In this document: positions 46,712-54,835 of the stretch, one piece after another
Layout: each line of letters begins with the position of its first letter
How positions within the stretch are numbered: the stretch's first letter is position 1
Assembly: GCF_010977555.1 (NCBI RefSeq)
Contig: NZ_CP048815.1
Location: 4,270,501 to 4,334,500, forward strand
DNA: 64,000 nucleotides
Source: Caulobacter rhizosphaerae
GTDB taxonomy: Bacteria > Pseudomonadota > Alphaproteobacteria > Caulobacterales > Caulobacteraceae
Direction of reading: 5' to 3'
Program-made: the position numbers and the translations under genes
Notes under the pieces: model-generated
Told to the model about the DNA's origin: nothing
Database searches by the model: none
Seen by the model: only the letters and a program-made list of their open reading frames with translations

Positions 46712-46746
46712 CAAAGCGGTGCCTTCAGCCTCTCGGCCACGTCTCC
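46656..46746 (-). tRNA. tRNA-Ser (anticodon GCU)
   Basis: The minus strand begins GGAGACGTGGCCGAGAGG and ends CGTCTCCGCCA, with the CCA encoded. The 7-bp acceptor stem GGAGACG/CGTCTCC is perfect. Anticodon arm CCGCTTTGCTAAAGCGG gives anticodon GCU (AGC/AGU codons). A long variable arm (ATACCCCAAAAGGGTAT) and T-loop GGTTCGAATCC confirm the class II serine tRNA. Confidence 0.97.
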
Positions 46747-46877
46747 TCCTGAGAGGGAGCGGTTCGATAGCCTGTTCGCGGCGGCATGACAACGCGCTGT
46801 CTCGAAAAATCCGCGTTAACGCGAAGCTCAGACCGCGAGGCTAGGTTGAACCCTGTTCTACAAGGGGTCTGAGCTTC

Positions 46878-48392
46878 ATGTCGTCTGCTATCGCACATAC
46901 GGAACTCGAGGCGGCCATCGCGACGGACGGCTCGACGGCGTCCGGTGTCGTGATCGGCAACGACCTGGCCGAGGCCAAGGGCCGGCGCGGTCCGTTCCGG
47001 CCGGGACGCCTGGTTCCGGCCCGGGCCCGGATGCAGGTGCGCAGCCTGTCGCGGCTGTTCCGCGTGGTCGACGGCCTGGCCTTCGCCGCCGTCACCGCCG
47101 CCGCGATCGCCATCGCCCGCGCCGCGCCCGAGGACTATGCGCCGCTGGTCCTGGGCGCCCTGGCCCTGCTGCCCGCCCTCTACATGCTGGAGGCTTACAC
47201 CTTCCACCGCCGCGAGACCCTGGGCCGCCAGGCCCTGCGGGTGTCGGCCGCGTTCGGCGCCGCCGCGGTGGTCGTGGCGCTGGCGACCCTGGTCTTCGGA
47301 CGAGGCCAGGCGGACGTCGCCCTGGCGGCCGGCTGGGCCGTGGCGCTGGCCGTGACCACCGCCGGGCTGCATGTGGCCTGGTGGCGCGTCGTCGACCACG
47401 GCCGTCGCGAAGGCCGCCTGACGCCGAACGTCGTGGTGGTGGGCGCGACCGCCAACGCCGAACACTTCATCCGCGCCGCCCTGGCCACCGGCGACGTCAA
47501 CGTGCTGGGCGTGTTCGACGACCGCGCCGACCGCGCCCCGCCCCAGGTGCTGGGCGTGCCGGTCCTGGGCGACACCGGCGCCCTGATCGGCCACCGCATC
47601 ATGCCCTTCGTCGACCGGGTGATCATCGCGGTGAGCGCCACCGCCCAGGCCCGCGTCGACCAACTGGTCGAGCGCCTGGAAGTGCTGCCCAACCCGGTCA
47701 GCCTGTTCGTCGACCTGAACCGCGACGCCCAGCGCAACGCCTCCCTGGCCCACTTCGTGGACCTGTCGGGCGCGGCCACCGACGCCCGCCGGGCCTTCGT
47801 CAAGCGCGCCCAGGACCTGGTGATCGGCTCGCTGGGCCTGCTGGTCGCCGCGCCGGTGATGCTGCTGGTCGCCGTGGCCATCAAGCTGGACACCCCCGGC
47901 CCGGTGTTCTTCCGCCAGCGTCGCCACGGCTTCAACAACGAGGCGATCCTGGTCTGGAAGTTCCGCTCGATGCGCCACGAGGCCGCCGACGCCAAGGCGG
48001 CCCGCCAGGTCACCGCCGGGGACGACCGCGTCACCAAGGTCGGCCGGTTCATCCGCAAGACCAGCCTGGACGAGCTGCCCCAGCTGTTCAACGTGCTGCG
48101 CGGCGAGATGTCGATGGTCGGCCCCCGCCCCCACGCCATCGGCATGAAGAGCGGCGACGTGGAGTCCGAGACCCTGGTCGCCCGCTACGCCCACCGCCAT
48201 CGCATGAAGCCCGGCGTCACCGGTTGGGCGGCGATCAACGGCTCGCGCGGGCCGGTCGACACCGCCGAGCAGGTGCAGGAGCGCGTGGCCCTGGACATCG
48301 AATATATCGAGCGTCAGTCGTTCTGGCTTGATCTCTACATCATCGCCATGACTATCCCCTGCCTGCTTGGGGACCGGTCGGCTGTGCGCTGA
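46878..48392 (+). CDS. hfsE: Undecaprenyl-phosphate sugar phosphotransferase, holdfast synthesis
   Basis: 504 residues of the WbaP/WcaJ (PNPT) family. Four N-terminal TM helices (about residues 60-160), a cytoplasmic Rossmann-like part (PNVVVVGATANAEHFIRAAL) and a fifth membrane segment (DLVIGSLGLLVAAPVMLLVAVAIKLDTPGPVFF) lead into the catalytic domain: WKFRSMRH, TKVGRFIRKTSLDELPQLFNVLRGEMSMVGPRPHA and KPGVTGWAAINGSRG. It starts polysaccharide synthesis by loading the first sugar phosphate on undecaprenyl phosphate. In Caulobacter crescentus the hfsEFGH order is the same as here. Close paralogues (pssY/pssZ type) exist, so the symbol relies on position. Confidence 0.92.
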   Translation: MSSAIAHTELEAAIATDGSTASGVVIGNDLAEAKGRRGPFRPGRLVPARARMQVRSLSRLFRVVDGLAFAAVTAAAIAIARAAPEDYAPLVLGALALLPALYMLEAYTFHRRETLGRQALRVSAAFGAAAVVVALATLVFGRGQADVALAAGWAVALAVTTAGLHVAWWRVVDHGRREGRLTPNVVVVGATANAEHFIRAALATGDVNVLGVFDDRADRAPPQVLGVPVLGDTGALIGHRIMPFVDRVIIAVSATAQARVDQLVERLEVLPNPVSLFVDLNRDAQRNASLAHFVDLSGAATDARRAFVKRAQDLVIGSLGLLVAAPVMLLVAVAIKLDTPGPVFFRQRRHGFNNEAILVWKFRSMRHEAADAKAARQVTAGDDRVTKVGRFIRKTSLDELPQLFNVLRGEMSMVGPRPHAIGMKSGDVESETLVARYAHRHRMKPGVTGWAAINGSRGPVDTAEQVQERVALDIEYIERQSFWLDLYIIAMTIPCLLGDRSAVR

Positions 48393-48401
48393 GGACCAAA
48401 C

Positions 48402-49844
48402 ATGTTCTGGCGTGGCGTACTCGGATATCTGCCGGTCAATATCGCCCAGGGCGTGGTTGGCCTGCTCACCATCGTCCTGTTCACCCGTGTCCTGACGCCC
48501 GAGCAGTACGGGGTCTACGCCCTGGCCTTCTCGGTCCTGAGCCTGACCCAGACCATCCTGCTGACCTGGACGGAGGCGGCGATGGCCCGTTTCCACGCCC
48601 GCCAGGACGCCGACGGCCGCCTGCCTGATCACTTCGCCACCCTCTACCGCCTGTGGTTCGGCCTGGCGCTGGTCGCGCCGATCGTCGCCGCCGGCGTGCT
48701 GCGCTTCGCACCGCTGTCAGCCCCGATGAAGGTGGCCGTCGCCGCCGCCTTCGCCGGTGCGGTGGTCAAGAGCCTGGCCAAGCTGTCGCAGGAACGCCGC
48801 CGCGCGGCCGGCGAGGTGTCGGGCGCGGCCCTGCTGGACATCGTCCAGACCGTGGGCGGCTTCGTGCTGGGCCTGGTCCTGGCCCTGGTCGGGCTGGGGG
48901 GCGCGGCGCCGCTGCTGGGCATGGGGGCCATCTCGCTGCTGTGCCTGGTGTTCGTGCTGCCGGCCGAGCTGCGTCGCTCCACGGGCGGCCGCTATGATCC
49001 GGCCATGGCCAAGGCCTACGCCGCCTATGGCGTGCCGGTGGCGTTGTCGCTGGTCCTGGCCCTGGTGTTGTCGACCACCGACCGCTTCCTGCTGGCCGCC
49101 TTCCTGAACGAGCAGGCGGTGGGCGTCTATCACGCCGGCTATTCCCTGGGCTCGCGGACCCTGGACGTGGTGTTCATCTGGCTGGGCATGGCCGGCGGAC
49201 CGGCCCTGGTCGCGGCGCTGGAGCGCGGCGGCCACCCCGCCCTGAAGGACGCCGCCCACGAGCAGGCCGGCTTCATGGTGCTGCTGACCCTGCCCGCCGC
49301 CGTCGGCCTGGCCCTGGTCGGCCGGCCGCTGGCCCAGGTGATGGTCGGCCCCGATCTCAGCGCCGGCGCCGGCCACGTCGTGCCGTGGATCGCCGTCGCC
49401 GGCTGGCTGTCAGGCGTGACCACCTACTACCTGCTGCAGGCCTTCACCCTGGGCCGGAAGACCCTGATGCTGATCGGCTGCATGGCCATTCCGGCCGGGG
49501 CCAACGTGATCCTGAACCTGGCCCTTATTCCGCGCTTCGGCCTGGACGGCGCCCTGTGGTCGACCGCCGCCAGCTATGGCGTCGGCGCGGTCGGCGCGGC
49601 GCTCCTGGGCCGCCGGGCCTGCCCCCTGCCCGTGCCATGGGCGGCCCTGACCCGGTGCGGCCTGGCCTGCGCCCTGATGGCCGCCGCCGTGCTGGCCGTG
49701 CCGGCCTTCGGCGGCGTGGTCGAGTTGATCCTGAAGGCCTGCGCCGGCGCCGTGGTCTACGGCGTCGCGGCGCTGGCGCTCGACGCGGGCGGCGTGCGCG
49801 GCCGGGCCCTGGACATCCTGCAACGGCGATTGAAGCCCGCATGA
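48402..49844 (+). CDS. hfsF: Polysaccharide flippase (Wzx type), holdfast synthesis
   Basis: 480 residues, about 12-14 TM helices, MATE/polysaccharide-synthase superfamily. The N terminus GYLPVNIAQGVVGLLTIVLFTRVLTPEQYGVYALAFSVLSL is characteristic. A central half repeats the fold (AVGVYHAGYSLGSRTLDVVFIWLGMAGGPALVAAL). It moves lipid-linked repeat units across the inner membrane. It lies 9 bp after hfsE, and its TGA overlaps the hfsG ATG by 4 bp. Confidence 0.93.
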   Translation: MFWRGVLGYLPVNIAQGVVGLLTIVLFTRVLTPEQYGVYALAFSVLSLTQTILLTWTEAAMARFHARQDADGRLPDHFATLYRLWFGLALVAPIVAAGVLRFAPLSAPMKVAVAAAFAGAVVKSLAKLSQERRRAAGEVSGAALLDIVQTVGGFVLGLVLALVGLGGAAPLLGMGAISLLCLVFVLPAELRRSTGGRYDPAMAKAYAAYGVPVALSLVLALVLSTTDRFLLAAFLNEQAVGVYHAGYSLGSRTLDVVFIWLGMAGGPALVAALERGGHPALKDAAHEQAGFMVLLTLPAAVGLALVGRPLAQVMVGPDLSAGAGHVVPWIAVAGWLSGVTTYYLLQAFTLGRKTLMLIGCMAIPAGANVILNLALIPRFGLDGALWSTAASYGVGAVGAALLGRRACPLPVPWAALTRCGLACALMAAAVLAVPAFGGVVELILKACAGAVVYGVAALALDAGGVRGRALDILQRRLKPA

Positions 49845-50782
49845 CCGTCGTGACCGAAACCCTGACCGACAACGCCGCCTGGGCCGCCTTGGACCAAAAG
49901 GACGCCGCGCCACGCCTGTCGGTGTTGATCCCCACCTATCGCGACGACCCCAGCGCCCTGCTCAAGGCCTTGGACGAACCCGGCGCCGACGCCGAGATCG
50001 TGTTGCTGGACGACGGCGGCGGCGACGCGGCCCTGACCCGGCGCATGGCGGCGCGCATCGAGAAACTGAAGTTGCCGGCCCGGCTGATCGCCCTGTCGTC
50101 CAACGAGGGCCGCGCCAAGGGCCGCAACCGCCTGGCCCGCCACGCCCGGGGGCGCCACCTGCTGTTCCTCGACAGCGACATGCTGCCCGATCCGATCGGC
50201 TTCCTCGCCCGCTGGGCGGCCGTCGCCGCGGACGATACACCCGTCGCCTTCGGCGGCTTCACCCTGGACCAGACCCCGCGCCGCCCCGAGCACGAGCTGC
50301 ACCGGGCCATGGCGCTGAAGAGCGACTGCACCCCGGCCCCGGAGCGGGCCAAGGAACCGGAAAAGCACGTCTTCACCTCCAACCTGCTGGTCCGCCGCGA
50401 CGTCTTTGAAACCATCGGATTCGACGAAGGCTTCGCCGGCTGGGGTTGGGAGGACGTCGAGTGGGCCATGCGCGTGGCCCAGCGCCATCCGATCCTGCAC
50501 ATCGACAATTCGGCCACCCATCTGGGCCTCGACACCGCCGCGACCCTGGCCGCCAAGTACGAGCAGTCGGCCGGCAACTTCGCCCGGGTGGTGGCCGCGC
50601 ACCGCGACGTGGTCAGCGCCTATCCCAGCTACAAGGTCGCCACGAAACTGAAGGCCTTGCCGCTGCGCCACGCGTGGCGGCCAATGCTGAAGACCTTCGC
50701 CCTCAACGAGGCGGCCCCGACGCCGCTTCGCGCCCTCGCCCTGCGGCTCTACCGCGCCGCGCTCTATTCGGACGCCGTCTGA
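49841..50782 (+). CDS. hfsG: Family 2 glycosyltransferase, holdfast synthesis
   Basis: 313 residues. The start ATG 49841 overlaps the hfsF stop (ATGA); longer frames read back through hfsF. GT2 landmarks: PRLSVLIPTYRDDPSALLKAL, EIVLLDDGGGD, the DxD-like FLDSDMLPDP near residue 112, and GFAGWGWEDVEWAMRVA in the acceptor region (ED catalytic base). It adds a sugar, probably N-acetylglucosamine, to the lipid-linked holdfast unit. It sits between flippase and deacetylase genes and is translationally coupled to both. Confidence 0.93.
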   Translation: MTVVTETLTDNAAWAALDQKDAAPRLSVLIPTYRDDPSALLKALDEPGADAEIVLLDDGGGDAALTRRMAARIEKLKLPARLIALSSNEGRAKGRNRLARHARGRHLLFLDSDMLPDPIGFLARWAAVAADDTPVAFGGFTLDQTPRRPEHELHRAMALKSDCTPAPERAKEPEKHVFTSNLLVRRDVFETIGFDEGFAGWGWEDVEWAMRVAQRHPILHIDNSATHLGLDTAATLAAKYEQSAGNFARVVAAHRDVVSAYPSYKVATKLKALPLRHAWRPMLKTFALNEAAPTPLRALALRLYRAALYSDAV

Positions 50783-51555
50783 TGCAGATCTCTCACGAGA
50801 AAGTCGACGCCTACGAGCCCGACCGCAGCCTGAAGGGCAAGGTCCGCCGCCGGCTGATCCGCCTGGCTCACCGCCGTCCGGCCCGGGTGAAGCTGGAGCG
50901 GCCGATGGTGTCGTTCAGCTTCGACGACGCCCCGGCCACCGCCTGCGAGGCCGGGGCCCAGGTGCTGGAGGCCCGTGGCCTGCGCGGCACCTACTATTTC
51001 GCCGCCGGCCTGACCGGGCGCGACGGGCCGATGGGCCGCTTCGCCACCGGGGACGACGCCGCCCGCCTGCACGCCGCGGGCCACGAGATCGCCTGCCACA
51101 CCTTCTCGCACCTGGACTGCGGCCAGGCCTCGCAAGCCGAGACCCTGGCCGACATCGACCTCAACGCCCGGCATCTGGCCGCGTGGGGAACGGGCGCGCC
51201 CGTCAGCTTCGCCTATCCCTATGGCGATGTCGCCGCGCCGGCCAAGACGGCGTTGGCCGGGCGCTTCAAGACCCTGCGCGCCCTGCACCATGGCCTGGTC
51301 GCCAACGGCGCCGACCTCAATCAGGCGCCGGCCGTCGGCATTGAGGGCGCGGACGGCGAGCAGGTGGCGCTGGACTGGCTGGACAAGGCCCACCGGCGCA
51401 AGGCCTGGCTGATCCTCTACACCCACGACGTCTCGCCCCAGCCGTCGCAATGGGGCTGCACGACCGCGGCCCTGGAGCGGCTGGTCGACGGCGCGCTGAC
51501 GGCGGGCTTCGACGTGGTGACGGTGGCCGAAGGCGCGCGGCGGATCGGGCTGTAG
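50782..51555 (+). CDS. hfsH: Polysaccharide deacetylase, holdfast synthesis
   Basis: 257 residues of the NodB/CE4 family. Motif 1 is FSFDDAP with catalytic base Asp48 and metal-binding Asp49; motif 2 is H106-TFS-H110 in CHTFSHLDC; motif 3 is near FAYPYGDVAAPAKTAL. The C-terminal WLILYTHDVS gives the last catalytic His. In Caulobacter HfsH removes acetyl groups from holdfast N-acetylglucosamine, which is needed for adhesion and anchoring. There is no signal peptide, fitting action on cytoplasmic lipid-linked precursors. ATG overlaps the hfsG TGA by 1 bp; last gene of hfsEFGH. Confidence 0.94.
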   Translation: MQISHEKVDAYEPDRSLKGKVRRRLIRLAHRRPARVKLERPMVSFSFDDAPATACEAGAQVLEARGLRGTYYFAAGLTGRDGPMGRFATGDDAARLHAAGHEIACHTFSHLDCGQASQAETLADIDLNARHLAAWGTGAPVSFAYPYGDVAAPAKTALAGRFKTLRALHHGLVANGADLNQAPAVGIEGADGEQVALDWLDKAHRRKAWLILYTHDVSPQPSQWGCTTAALERLVDGALTAGFDVVTVAEGARRIGL

Positions 51556-51561
51556 CCCGTC

Positions 51562-52266
51562 TCAGTCCGACTCCTTCGCCGTACCGCCCATCGTCGCGAA
51601 GCCGTGCGCCTCGGCCAGGCTGGCCTGACCCGCCGCGATGCGCGCCGATGGATTGGGACGCGGCTCGGCGACCTTGGTCAGGGTGTTGCGGTCGACGTGG
51701 CGGAACGGCGCGGTGCGGCCGCGCACCTGGAGCATGGTGGTGGACACGTACGACCAGCCGCCGTCGGCGTCGAAGCGCACCTCCAGCTCATAGGAATCCG
51801 TCCGAAACGCCCATTCCAGGAAGTCGGCCGAACAGATCCCGTAGCCGGGACCGCCCCGCTCGGCCCGGACGACCAGGCCGGCGCCGTCCGGCGTGGCGCG
51901 GCCGCTGGCCAGGGCCACCTGTCCGCGCGGAATGGCCAGGGTCTGCATGATCAGGCCGGTGGCCGGTTCCCAGAGCCAGTAGCCGACCTGGTCGTGGAAC
52001 GTGGTGTCCTCGTCCGACGCGACGATATGGACGTGGTAGCGCAGGCCGTAGAGCAGTTGCGGTCCGTTCGCCTGGGGGTCGATCGGCTGGATCTCGATGC
52101 GTTCGAGATAGTCGCGCCGCTCGGGCCCGTCGGCCTTCGGGTTCAGGTCGACGCCCTTGCGCCCTTCCCAGACCCCGGCCAGCGGCCGCAGCGGGCCCAG
52201 ATTGGCCAGGGTGTCCGGATCCACGTCCTCGGGTTCGCTGAAGATGTCTTCGGGGAAATCGATCAT
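51562..52266 (-). CDS. Heme-binding beta-barrel (nitrobindin/FABP-like) protein
   Basis: 234 residues, cytoplasmic. It matches the DUF1794/THAP4 heme-binding-domain family: LGPLRPLAGVWEGRKGVDLNP near residue 25, VGYWLWEPATGLIMQTLAIPRGQVALASG in the middle, and FRHVDRNTLTKV with the C-terminal His region that can ligate heme. A 10-stranded barrel of this type can bind ferric heme and isomerise peroxynitrite; ligand use here is unknown. It is convergent with hfsH, 6 bp apart, and has no obvious link to holdfast. Confidence 0.85.
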   Translation of the reverse strand: MIDFPEDIFSEPEDVDPDTLANLGPLRPLAGVWEGRKGVDLNPKADGPERRDYLERIEIQPIDPQANGPQLLYGLRYHVHIVASDEDTTFHDQVGYWLWEPATGLIMQTLAIPRGQVALASGRATPDGAGLVVRAERGGPGYGICSADFLEWAFRTDSYELEVRFDADGGWSYVSTTMLQVRGRTAPFRHVDRNTLTKVAEPRPNPSARIAAGQASLAEAHGFATMGGTAKESD

Positions 52267-52345
52267 CGGGTCCTCGGGCCAAGCTCGGGCATTGCCTCTA
52301 GCGGCAAGGCCTTCGGCGTCAAGCCCAGGTCGGGGCGGAAAGCGC

Positions 52346-52705
52346 CTAGGCCATCCACCACAGCGCCAGCGCCACCATGGCCGGCAGGGTCTGGACCAGC
52401 AGGATCGAGCGCTTGACGGTCAGGCCGCCCCACACGCCGGCCACGGCCACGCAGGCCAGGCCGTAGAAGGCGAACGCCTTGGCCGTCACGTCGTCGGGCC
52501 AGAACAGGCCCAGCGCCAGGGCCGCGACCAGGAAGCCGTTGTAGCAGCCCTGGTTCGACAGCGCCGGCTTGACGATCGCCGCCGCCTGGTCGGTCAGGCC
52601 GAACACCCGCTTGCCCCGGGTGTCGAACAGCACCGTCTCCAGCAGGACGATATAGACATGGATCAGGGCGACGATCCCGGTGACGATCTGGGCGGCCAGC
52701 AGCAT
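52346..52705 (-). CDS. DUF1304 membrane protein
   Basis: 119 residues, four TM helices, DUF1304 family (MLLAAQIVTGIVALIHVYIVLLETVLFDTRGKRVFG, then KPALSNQGCYNGFLVAALALGLF). Start ATG 52705 is set by GGAGGGAC upstream; the longer frame from 52756 is rejected. Function unknown. It lies between the two arms of the holdfast cluster, 54 bp past hfsC, and may be cotranscribed with it. Confidence 0.88.
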   Translation of the reverse strand: MLLAAQIVTGIVALIHVYIVLLETVLFDTRGKRVFGLTDQAAAIVKPALSNQGCYNGFLVAALALGLFWPDDVTAKAFAFYGLACVAVAGVWGGLTVKRSILLVQTLPAMVALALWWMA

Positions 52706-52759
52706 GGGTTGTCCCTCCAAAGGTGGGAGTGAGACCCGGTTCGTCCCCCAAAGCAACGC

Positions 52760-54019
52760 TTAGGCCTGGATCTCGCGGTCCGGGAAGGCCAGCTTGGCGG
52801 CGAAGGCCACGAACAGCACCCAGCGGAAATCGTTGTAGACCACCGCGATGCTCTCGGTCAGCGACACCAGGCTGTAGACGACCAGGAACGGGAAGGCCAA
52901 CAGCGCGCCGCGGTCACGGAAGACGGCGATCACCGCCAGGGTCATGGTCTGCAGGTAGAACAGCCCCCAGGCGATCAGGCCCACCAGCCCCAGGCCCAGC
53001 CACTGCTCCAGCCAGCTGTTGTGGGCGTGCTGGGCCTGGAAGCCGGCGTTCTTGCTGATCCAGGCGAACGGCCCCCAGCCGCTCTTGTCGCCCCATACCG
53101 CGGAGTAGCCATAGCCCTGCCAGGGACGGTCCTCGATCTCGCGCATCACCGCGCTCCAGATCTTGGTGCGGCCGGTCAAGGTGGCGTCCTTGCCGAGGAT
53201 GGCGAAGAACACGTCGGCGGCGAACAGGGAAAAGGCGATCAGCAGGACGACGCCGGTCACCCCCGCCCAGGTGGCCGCCGTGCCGACGGCCGGGCCGCGG
53301 CGAGCCACCAGCACGAAGCCGACGGCCCCCGCGCCCAACACCAGCGAGACCAAGGAGGTCTTGGAGGTCGACATCAGCACCAGCACCACCGCCAGCCCCG
53401 CAAAGGTCCACCACAGCCGGGCGCGCCTGGGGTTGAGCAGGGCCGCCGCCGACAGGATGCAGAAGCCGAAGGCCATGAGGCCGCCCAGGCCGTTCTTCTC
53501 GCGCCACAGGCCGCGCCAGGCGCCGGGGAACAGCTCGGTCATCACCCCGATGCGCGGCACGGCCAGGCAGACGACGAAGCAGGCGACGATCAGCACCGCG
53601 AAGGCCGCGCCCACCACCTCGGCCAGCTGCGGCCAGCGGAACCGCGCCGCCAGGGCCACGCCGCCCAGGGTGGTGCAGACCAGGGCGAAGCAGCGCCGCA
53701 CCGTCTGGTCGGGATTCACCGACCAGAACATCGAGGCGACGGCCACCACCATCAGGGCCACCAGGAACGGCTGGCGGATCACCACTCGCAGGGTCGCGCC
53801 CGGCCGCAAGGCGATCAGGGCGAAACCGGCGGCGTAGGCGGGCAGATAGCCGACCCGCAGGATGGCCGAGCCCGCCTCGGTGGCGTTCTCGCCGACCGCC
53901 GGCAGTTCCCAGCCGCCGCTGAAGACCAGCAAGGCGAAGACGGCCAGGCCAAACAGCGCGATCTGCGAGAACATCAGCCGGGCGGGCGCGACGGGCGCCG
54001 CGCCGCGCACGACGCTCAC
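52760..54019 (-). CDS. hfsC: O-antigen-ligase/Wzy-type polymerase, holdfast synthesis
   Basis: 419 residues, about 11 TM helices. The Wzy_C region (SVNPDQTVRRCFALVCTTLGGVALAARF early; GRTKIWSAVMREIEDRPWQGYGYSAVWGD; HAHNSWLEQWLGLGLVGLIAWGLFYL) is typical of polymerases and ligases, with the conserved HNxxL motif. GTG 54019 has GAGG upstream. In C. crescentus hfsC lies next to hfsBA and has a partner polymerase elsewhere. It follows hfsB by 24 bp. Confidence 0.9.
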   Translation of the reverse strand: MSVVRGAAPVAPARLMFSQIALFGLAVFALLVFSGGWELPAVGENATEAGSAILRVGYLPAYAAGFALIALRPGATLRVVIRQPFLVALMVVAVASMFWSVNPDQTVRRCFALVCTTLGGVALAARFRWPQLAEVVGAAFAVLIVACFVVCLAVPRIGVMTELFPGAWRGLWREKNGLGGLMAFGFCILSAAALLNPRRARLWWTFAGLAVVLVLMSTSKTSLVSLVLGAGAVGFVLVARRGPAVGTAATWAGVTGVVLLIAFSLFAADVFFAILGKDATLTGRTKIWSAVMREIEDRPWQGYGYSAVWGDKSGWGPFAWISKNAGFQAQHAHNSWLEQWLGLGLVGLIAWGLFYLQTMTLAVIAVFRDRGALLAFPFLVVYSLVSLTESIAVVYNDFRWVLFVAFAAKLAFPDREIQA

Positions 54020-54043
54020 GGCCCAGTCCTCACGGTAGAGCCC

Positions 54044-54745
54044 TCACGGCAGGATGGCCTTCAGGAACTTCGGCGGCTGGACCGAGGCCTGGTTGAAGAA
54101 CACGCCGGCGGTGCGTCCGCCCGCCGAGGCCAGGGCGTCGCGCAGCAGGCCCGGCGGCCGCACGTCGGGCTGCTGGGCGCTGACCACCAGCACCGTCTGG
54201 TCCATGTGCTGGGCCAGGGTCAGGGCGGCCTGGGAGCGATCGGCCGACGGGCTGTCGACCACGATGATCTCGGCGTGACGGCGCAGGGCCGCCCAGTATT
54301 CGACGCCGGGCAGGATGTGCGCCTTCTGGCGGCCGCGCAGGGCCTCGCGGTTGAAGCGGGTCACCCAGAAGCGCGGTCCGCCCACGCTGTGGGCCGTCAG
54401 GTACTTGGCGTCGGGCCAGACGCCGCCGTCCGGCTTGGGGGCCGGCGGCTGGACGGTGAAGAAGGCCGAGCCGTCGGGCGAGGCCGGCGTCCCGCCGCCC
54501 AGCTGGCCATAGCGCTCGGGGTCGGCGGCGATGGCTTGGTATTGCGGCGAGGTGACTAGGTCCACGTCGATCAGCCAGGTCTTGCGGCCGGCCCGCTTGG
54601 CGGCGAAGCGGGCGAATTCGCGGGCGGCGGTCGAGGTCCCCTCCCCGCGTCGGGCGGCGACGAACTGGATGACGTGCGCGCGGCCGGGCGCAGGGGCGCC
54701 CAGGGACCCCCACAGCTCCGCCATCTCGACGTTCAAATCCACCAT
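54044..54745 (-). CDS. hfsB: Polysaccharide co-polymerase/kinase-like ATPase domain, holdfast synthesis
   Basis: 233 residues from ATG 54745; an upstream in-frame TTG at 54790 is possible, neither having a strong ribosome site. A CpsD/BY-kinase-like fold: QFVAARRGEGTSTAAREFARFAAKRAGRKTWLIDVDLVTSPQYQAIA corresponds to the Walker A region, but the usual GKS/T is replaced by GEGTST; EIIVVDSPSADRSQAALTLAQHMDQTVLVV is the switch region. Without a Tyr cluster at the C terminus it is probably not an autophosphorylating kinase. It partners with HfsA, encoded just upstream. Confidence 0.88.
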   Translation of the reverse strand: MVDLNVEMAELWGSLGAPAPGRAHVIQFVAARRGEGTSTAAREFARFAAKRAGRKTWLIDVDLVTSPQYQAIAADPERYGQLGGGTPASPDGSAFFTVQPPAPKPDGGVWPDAKYLTAHSVGGPRFWVTRFNREALRGRQKAHILPGVEYWAALRRHAEIIVVDSPSADRSQAALTLAQHMDQTVLVVSAQQPDVRPPGLLRDALASAGGRTAGVFFNQASVQPPKFLKAILP

Positions 54746-54835
54746 TCGCCGAATCGCCGCGCGTTGAAGTCCGTTTACCTTAAGGGCCAAACGCGCTCGC
54801 GCGAAAGGCGACGAAAGCGCTCAGGGTTGTAAGCC

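Noticed and set aside
46462..46844. Frames translating to RRRDSNPRYPFGV- and GDGGIRTLDTLLG-like peptides
   Set aside because: These are classic false proteins produced by reading the antisense of a serine tRNA gene.
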